Source: Littorina saxatilis
Lineage: Eukaryota > Mollusca > Gastropoda > Littorinimorpha > Littorinidae
NCBI RefSeq assembly: GCF_037325665.1
Contig: NC_090253.1
Location: 35,619,975-35,683,974, forward strand
Length of the DNA: 64,000 nt
Direction of reading: 5' to 3'
Part shown: positions 57,640-64,000 of the stretch, one piece after another
How positions within the stretch are numbered: the first letter of the stretch is position 1
Layout: each line of letters begins with the position of its first letter
Notes under the pieces: generated by a model
Told to the model about the DNA's origin: nothing
Databases searched by the model: none
What the model saw: only the letters and a program-made list of their open reading frames with translations
Translations under genes and position numbers: made by a program

Positions 57640-60600
57640 TTGTTGTTGTGTTTTGTTCATTTTATGACTGTGTCTATGAATTCCTGGCCCGTGAAAGATG
57701 GTCTCAGAATTGGGCATTTAAATATAAATCATGCCATAAATAAGCTGGATGAGGTAGCAACTATTCTACTCAATTCAGGCAAATATTTTCACATTTTTGG
57801 TCTCTCTGAGTCAAGATTAAACAGTAACATCACGGATGCGGAAGTTAAGATTGAAGGATATAATGTCGTACGTCGAGACCCTACATCAACACGAGAAACT
57901 GGTTTGCTAGTTTATATTCACGAGTCTTTATCATTTCATAGACTTCATCACTTAGAGCAGCATTCAGTTGAAACAATATGGCTAGAATTAAAATTGCCTA
58001 AATCAGCACCAATATTGATAGGTTTCTGCTACAGGAATCCAGCTGAACATGGGGCGGGGATATAGCTCAGTTGGTAGCGCGCTGGATTTGTATTCAGTTG
58101 GCCGCTGTCAGCGCGAGTTCGATCCCAGGTTCGGCGGAAATTTATTTCACAGAGTCAACTTTGTGTGCAGACTCTCTTCGGTGTCCGAACCACCCCCCGT
58201 GTATACTACATTGGGTGTGCACGTTAAAGATCCCACGATTGACAAAAGGGTCTTTCCTGGCAAAATTGCTTGGGCACAGTTAATAATTGTCTACCATACC
58301 CGTGTGACTTGGAATAAGGCCGTGAAAGGTAAATATGCGCCGACATGGCTGCAATCTACTGGCCGTATAAAATTTCATCTCACACGGCATCACTGCAGAG
58401 CGCCTAGAACTGTACCCACGGAATATGCGCGATATAAGCGTCATTGATTGATTGATTGATTAACTGGTTCGATAATTTTGATGATATGATGGACGCTGTC
58501 AGTCTTGAATCCAGAGAAATTATACTTTTGAGGGATTTTAATCTTGATTTAGTGAAACCCAACAAATGCTGGATGGAAAGGTTATCCCTGCATAATTTAC
58601 AACAGTTAGTAACGATTCCAACAAGAGTTACAGCTACCTCATCTACGCTTATAGACCATATCTATGTGTCAACTCGAGCTAACATTATTGAAACCTCAGT
58701 TCCAAGTTTTAGCTGTAGTGATCATTTTCCAGTGTGTCTCACGTGGTCGAAAAAGGGGTTAGAATCCCAAAACGAAAACATAAATTTATAACATATAGGT
58801 TATTTTCAAAACTTGATCAAGATTCATACCTTTCGGAACTCAATTGTACAAATTTTTCAATGATTTATAATTATACTGACCCCGACGAAGCATTTGATTT
58901 ATGGTACAACTTGTTTATAAAAGTATATGATAAACATGCACCATTTCGAACCTCTCGTGTGCAGCAACATCCCAAACCTAAGTGGTGCAGCAACATCCCA
59001 AACCTAAGTGGCTTACAGACGACATTCAACATGCGATTGATTACCGCGATTTTCTTAAACGGAAGGGAAAAGAAGAAGAATACAGAAAACAGAGAAACAA
59101 AGTAACGTCCATGAAACGTGCAGCTCGTAGAAAGTATTACCGTGAGCTCGCTGCATCCAGTTCAAAACAAAACTCAAAAGCCATCTGGAAGGTGATCAAC
59201 CAATTATCTCGTAAAGATACAGTAAAATCTTCCGTTATTGATATACCTGCTGATGATCTGAACATTCATTTTACTTCTATTGTTGACAAAATAATTACAA
59301 CTGATAGATCGAAACAGAATAATCTGGACAAGTTGAAACAGTTTTGTGATTCAAAAAATATTACCCATAATTTAGACATTCCTCTGCTATCTGTTAGTGA
59401 AGTCTTCCATTATCTGTTGTGCTTAAAACAAACAGGTACTCGTGGTTTGGATAATCTTGATGGGAAAATTCTGAAGTTGTCTGCCCCTTTTATTGCAGAA
59501 TCCCTTACATATGTTTATAATTTGTGCCTTGACAAATCCTACTTTTCCACCAAATTAAAGGAGGCGAAAGTAATCCCGCTATTCAAATCAGGTAGTTCTT
59601 CTGACCCCGCCAATTACAGACCGATCTCAATTCTTCCTGATTTATCAAAACCACTTGAAAAACACATATTTACACACTTGACCACTCATCTGAAGAAATA
59701 CGATCTTATCCATTCCAACCAGTCAGGTTTTAGAGAAAATCATTCGTGCCACACAGCATTAACAAACCTTCTTGAAAGTTGGCTTAGTGGAGTAGCATTA
59801 ATAATAATCAACTCTGTGGTGTCTTATTCGTCGATTTTGCTAAAGCTTTCGACGTTATTAATCACGAATTACTATTAAGAAAATTAGTTGAATATAGAAT
59901 GTCACCCCAAACCTTATGCCTGCTCTCCTCTTTCTTAGCTGGGCGAGAGCAGTCTGTCTGCGTTAATTCAACCGTATTCAGCAAAAGACCTGTATTATAC
60001 GGGGTTCCCCAGGGCTCTGTCCTTGGACCACTACTCTTTTCCCTGTATATTAATGATCTTCCTCTTAGTATTAATGATGACTGCGAACTCTTTGCTGACG
60101 ATACGACCCTACACACTACTGATAAAAAATTAGACAAAGTTTATTCATCGTTGCAGAACAGTGTAGATGATCTCATTCATTGGACGGAGTATAACCACAT
60201 GAGTCTTCACCCCAAAAAGACCAAATACATGTTAATAACAACAAGACAAAAGAGACAAAACATACGAAACAATCCTCATTCCATATTAATTGGTAACGAC
60301 GCAATAGAGGAGGTAGGAGATCATAAAGTTTTGGGAGTAAATATCGATAATAATTTGTCTTGGGCCCATCATGTTCGGTCGGTATGTAAAACAATGTCCA
60401 GAAAAATATATCAGTTAAATAGAATTAAACACTATCTAGATCAGCACTCAAGGTTATTATACTTTAACGCATATATATATACAAACCATCACAGATTATT
60501 GTTCAACCATCTGGGACTCTGCCAGTGCTAATATTTTAAAACCATTGTATAGTTTACATAGGCGAGCGCTGAAACTAATTTTACTGAAACAATCCAGTCT

Positions 60601-60913
60601 TGTATTTGATGATTATAAGAAACTTAAGATTCTCCCACTAAAAGAAAGATTTAAATTAAATGAAGGCGTGCTCCTTCACAAAATACTTTCCGGCCGTGCA
60701 CCACGAACTTTCGTTGCAAACTTTAAAGTCAAACCAAACCGAAAGTTTAACGTCCCAATTCCAAGGATAGATCTCTTCAAATCAAGCTTAGCCTATTCTG
60801 GTAGCGTCCTGTGGAATTCTCTCCCAGAATTTGTGAGAGTCCCAATGAGTCTCAATACTTTCAAAAAACACTTCTCACTGTATTTAATGTTAAAATACGA
60901 AAAATCACAGTGA
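57640..60913 (+). pseudogene. LINE A4 ORF2, broken
   Basis: Endonuclease motifs: IGHLNINHAINKLDEVATIL, LSESRLNSNITD, GFCYRNPAEH, then after the SINE ILLRDFNLDL (GDFN changed to RDFN) and SCSDHFPVCLTW. Reverse transcriptase: NYRPISILPDLSKPLEKHIF, NQSGFRENHSCHTALTNLL, GVPQGSVLGPLLFSLYIND and LFADDTTLH. C-terminus: KFNVPIPRIDLFKSSLAYSG. Breaks: the SINE; a frameshift near 58760; a 26-bp tandem duplication at 58960-59011; a frameshift near 59785, before the FVDFAKAFD-equivalent stretch; and one near 60475 in a TATATA run. The A1 frame shows what the intact family reads across these points. Confidence 0.88.
58051..58461 (+). mobile_element. SINE S2, full-length, inside LINE A4
   Basis: A tRNA-derived head with A box TAGCTCAGTTGG at about 58063 and B box GAGTTCGATCCC at about 58116. 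A ~270-bp body follows (GCACGTTAAAGATCCCACGA region). The end is CTGCAGAGCGCCTAGAACTG, ATGCGCGATATAAGCG and (ATTG)n. About 410 bp. The head resembles a tRNA with GGGGATATAGCTC. I see no clear target duplication. Its tail alone is at 19498. Confidence 0.85.
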
Positions 60914-61246
60914 TGGAAGACTTCGTTTGGTTATATTTTCATTTGTCCAAAGCATCAGTGTTCATTATATCCACACAAAAACACTCAAAGCTTTAATAAC
61001 ACATTTACTCATGCATGTGTATTCAGCATTGTTTTCACTACGTTACATATATTTGTGTATAATATGTAATATGTAAATATTCATATGTTGTTGTTTTTCT
61101 CTACCTTTTTTTCTACGTGAATATCCGTGTAAATATGTGATTAGATTAGTCCCCTCTCTGGGCGAGGGCTGGTTGAAAAAAAGCTCGTTGTATTGCTTAT
61201 GCCACAACCCTCGAAAAATAAAATTTGATTTGATTTGATTTGATTT

Positions 61247-61250
<4 letters not shown>

Positions 61251-61337
<87 letters not shown>
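61251..61337. repeat. (TC)n tract at LINE A4 tail
   Basis: A TC run of about 85 bp starting directly at the last TTTGAT unit. Confidence 0.97.
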
Positions 61338-61339
<2 letters not shown>

Positions 61340-62436
61340 CTGCCCCTCTCTCTATGTATATATATAATATACGAGTGCATCTGTCCCAGAGTGTATGTAA
61401 CTGTGTCCTCTGCCTTGCTGACAGTGTGGGGGAGGGAGGGAGGGAAGCGGTGTTGAGTGAGGGACACGCGACAGCAGCGAGAGGAGTGCAGACGACAGGA
61501 GGGGAGAAGAGACAGGAAGACAGCATAGACAGCACAGAGACGTGCAGGCCTTGCATGGCAGTCTGGCACTCACTCTCTCATTCACTCCACGCTGGAATGT
61601 TCAGCACTTAGGTTACAAGACTGACTTTAGTGCTGGCCACAGCGACAGTCAGCGTGTCACCTGACTCCTGGCCACGGCTCGCTGTAATAGCGGAGTTGGT
61701 CAGAGGAGAGCTTGCCTTACCTGTGACACTCGATGCAGACGCCTGGCGCTCAACAAGTGGAATTGTTGGTGAAGGAGCGTGCCGTCACCTGTGGCGTTCG
61801 TCCTGCGCCAATCGATCGCGTGCTCTGGCTCTGAAACCATCTTCTTGTGAGAGCTGGGACGTGCTTTGACAGAGCTAGAGACCTCGCGCTTCCACGCTAT
61901 GCACATGTGTGTGCTGAATGATGCTCCTGTGCTTCTTCCATGCACATATGTGTGTTTTTAATAATAGGTTAAATCCTATGTTTTCGTCAGACGTTATAGA
62001 AATAAATATGTAGGCTGTGATTTATTTATATATATATATATATATGTGTGTCATGTTGCCGTGACTACACGAACAAAAAAGGAACGCATTGTTATTCCCG
62101 AGGTGACAGACGGTTATTCTAGCAGCATGTGACAGCAGGATATGAAGTCTGACCAACAAAATGGACTGGAGGTGTTTGTGTACGTGCAGGCGCTCCGTCC
62201 TTCCAGATTCTTAGTAACCTGAACGTGGATGCGCTCCAACTTGTTCTGACTGGAAAACACCGTGTTTGTTTTGTTCCAGAGTGGCTTTGTTGTCAAAGAC
62301 GTCATTAAACCCATACTGCTTGTGGCAGCCGTACTTCAGGCACTGTAGAAGTGTGTACGCAGTATCGCTTGAAGCTGATATTCATGTTGAAGAGACCAAG
62401 AGATTGCACACAGTGTCCCTTGGTATTCAAGATAAA
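61338..62436. other. Unassigned DNA
   Basis: No gene supported. Two adjacent 48-bp-scale degenerate units (…CACACAGTGTCCC, …CAAGCAGTGTAG) begin near 62390 and run past the right edge. Confidence 0.4.
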
Positions 62437-62437
62437 C

Positions 62438-62713
62438 CTACCAAGAGAGTGCAAGCAGTGTAGTTTGTTGTTCGTGCTGAACCGACCTGTTGCATGTTAT
62501 GCAGTTGAAGGAGCGCAACAGCATCACTGTCACGGTCAGCCCGATGAGTTGTGCACAGCACATGGCAACCACGATGATCACAACCAGATAGTTGCCAGTC
62601 TGCGTGTGCACGTGTTGAATGTCGAAGTGAATGTGTGTGATTCTAAAAACATTCTCTGGGATTTTTACTCGTCGGTGTATGATCCGCGGACCTTCCCGAC
62701 AGAGACCCTGCAA
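62438..62713 (-). CDS. Possible exon with a membrane segment
   Basis: The minus-strand frame follows acceptor CTTTTGCAG and encodes IIHRRVKIPENVFRITHIHF, HTQTGNYLVVIIVVAMCCAQ, LIGLTVTVMLLRSFNC. The run LVVIIVVAMCCAQLIGLTVT is a convincing membrane segment, similar in feel to the last membrane segment of tetraspanins, with a Cys after it. No neighbouring exons were found and part of the frame overlaps degenerate repeats, so this is weak. Confidence 0.22.
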   Translation of the reverse strand: MQGLCREGPRIIHRRVKIPENVFRITHIHFDIQHVHTQTGNYLVVIIVVAMCCAQLIGLTVTVMLLRSFNCITCNRSVQHEQQTTLLALSW

Positions 62714-64000
62714 AAGTCATGGCAGGTGAGTTATGTGCCCGGGGGTGTTCGTGTCCTAAAAGCGTTTTGAACTGATAGTTCATGTTCCTGGGTACTGTTG
62801 TAGGATGGCTTAGTTTTCTCAGCATTGGCAACAGCGTCGTGCGAATACAAATGCTGTGGAAATAGCTATGTTACATGTCCTTTACAAGTCTGTCTCTCTC
62901 ATGTCTGTTTCTCTGTCTCTCCCTCTTGTCTCCTTGTTCTGTTGTCATCAATAACAACAAATCATACCGTACATTTCAGACGCTTGATAGTAAGTTCCAC
63001 CTCAAAAACTCCACTCTCCCTCTCTCTTTATCCTTTACTTTCTCCTCTCTATCTCTTTGCCCCAGTTGATCCACCATTGTTTGGTGGTCCCTAAACAGTA
63101 AAGAAAACCTCTGTCTGTCTATCCGTCTGTCTGTCTTTCTGTTTCTCTCTGTGTATTTATATCTGTCTGCCTGTCTGTCTGTCTGTCTGTTTCTCTCTGT
63201 GTATTTATCTCTGTCTGCCTGTGTCTCACCCTCCCTCCCTTCTCTGTACTCGACTTCTTCTTCCGCTCATCTCCTCTTTGCTTTACTCACCCCCCCCCCC
63301 CCCCGGACACTCACTCTCTCCATCTTTCGTCTTCTGTTTCCTTGGAGGCTAGAGAATGTAGGCGATGCAAATATCAGTATTCCTCGGCCAAAGACACAAA
63401 CAAGACTTTTGATTTCGGTCTTCTCTCCAGGGGCTTCTGTGAGAGGGACTTTTGATTACAGAGAAGGTCAAAGAAAGAGAATAACAGAATGGCAGAAAAA
63501 TAGACCTTTGTTTTGGCCTCGATACTCAGAAAAAGCAACTAAGACGGAAACTAATAAAACGCACACACAAAAGTTAACAGTCACAAAATTGCAAAGAACA
63601 TGACATATCGAACAAATAAATAAATGAATGATTAAAAAAAAAGAACATTATATATAATATTTGCAGTCATTAACCTGGAAGCTTTTTTGTCAGAAGGATG
63701 ATACTGGTAATTGAATTTTGTTGTCAATAAATCTACCGACATCACCATCAAAGGAAATTTTCATGAAATAAAATCAGTCTCAGGGTCAACTTTTTCCCAC
63801 CGCAAAAAAAAATCGGCAGTTCAAGAGCTTTGCCTGGCACAGATTTTGACTATTTAAAATAAGTCCTGTCGTTTCGCCGACTGTCGACGCCAAACGATAC
63901 CCCTGAACCTTACAAAATTTTATTTCGTAACATCAAAGAAAAAGCTTCCGTTCCTCTTTGTCTTAAATATGTCCAGCTTGAAACCCAGTCATTTTCAACA
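62714..64000. other. Unassigned DNA with simple repeats
   Basis: (TCTG)n-like tracts at 63105-63190 and a C run at 63289-63304. No gene or retroelement end supported to the window edge. Confidence 0.5.

Larger units (their letters stand above)
57640..61250 (+). mobile_element. LINE family A, copy A4 (longest copy)
   Basis: Contains endonuclease (57700-58050 and 58462-58790), linker, reverse transcriptase (59000-60470) and C-terminal tail (60545-60913), then a UTR ending AAATAAAATTTGATTTGATT with several TTTGAT units, immediately followed by (TC)n. A SINE interrupts the endonuclease. The 5' end is not defined. The UTR matches copy A3 (GTTTTCACTACGTTACATAT region), so A3 and A4 form one subfamily and A1/A2 another. 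Confidence 0.88.

Noticed and set aside
58051-58130. Functional tRNA gene
   Set aside because: The tRNA-like region continues into a SINE body and (ATTG)n tail inside a LINE.

Overview
This 64 kb window is eukaryotic nuclear DNA from an invertebrate, most likely a marine mollusc and plausibly a caenogastropod snail. The reasons are short exons with GT-AG signals, many simple repeats, several tRNA-derived SINEs, non-LTR retrotransposons, hAT and Helitron-like DNA elements, and repeat families I remember from gastropod genomes. The taxonomic call is inference. No intact host gene is visible. I see no LTR retrovirus-like element, Polinton, CRISPR array or functional tRNA gene.

Layout. 1-1558: minus-strand LINE fragment whose frame is open to the window edge. 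4.8-8.8 kb: broken four-exon plus-strand gene for a P2X7-like cysteine-rich C-terminal domain; a hAT element sits inside exon 3. 8.8-11 kb: converging minus-strand THAP-domain gene remnant. 13.0-18.2 kb: one copy (A1) of LINE family A split by two Helitron-like insertions. 20.4-22.2 kb: two more family A copies, each lodged inside a (GA)n tract. 24.5-27.6 kb: a 49-bp minisatellite split by a block holding two head-to-tail copies of an 870-bp element; a third copy lies at 44.0 kb. 30.0-33.05 kb: L2-like LINE D interrupted by a retroelement that carries only an ORF1-like frame, itself interrupted by LINE E, plus a SINE with a 16-bp duplication. 35.7-36.8 kb: second hAT remnant. 41.4-43.0 kb: very degenerate tandem array. 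46.3-50.1 kb: palindromic transposon ends, a fold-back element and a short MULE relic. 50.2-53.0 kb: near-perfect palindrome with about 865-bp arms and a 5-bp target duplication. 56.2-57.2 kb: LINE F 3' end followed by a GC-rich possible last host exon. 57.6-61.25 kb: longest family A copy (A4), with a complete SINE in its endonuclease region and a (TC)n tract at its tail.

The genes do not form a pathway. The window is best read as a stack of transposition events. Nesting gives relative ages: LINE D and LINE A1 are older than their inserts, and the 50-53 kb palindrome looks youngest because its arms are almost identical. The strongest leads are the repeated association of LINE A with (GA/TC)n tracts, the long-armed palindrome with internal motif arrays, and the ORF1-only retroelement.
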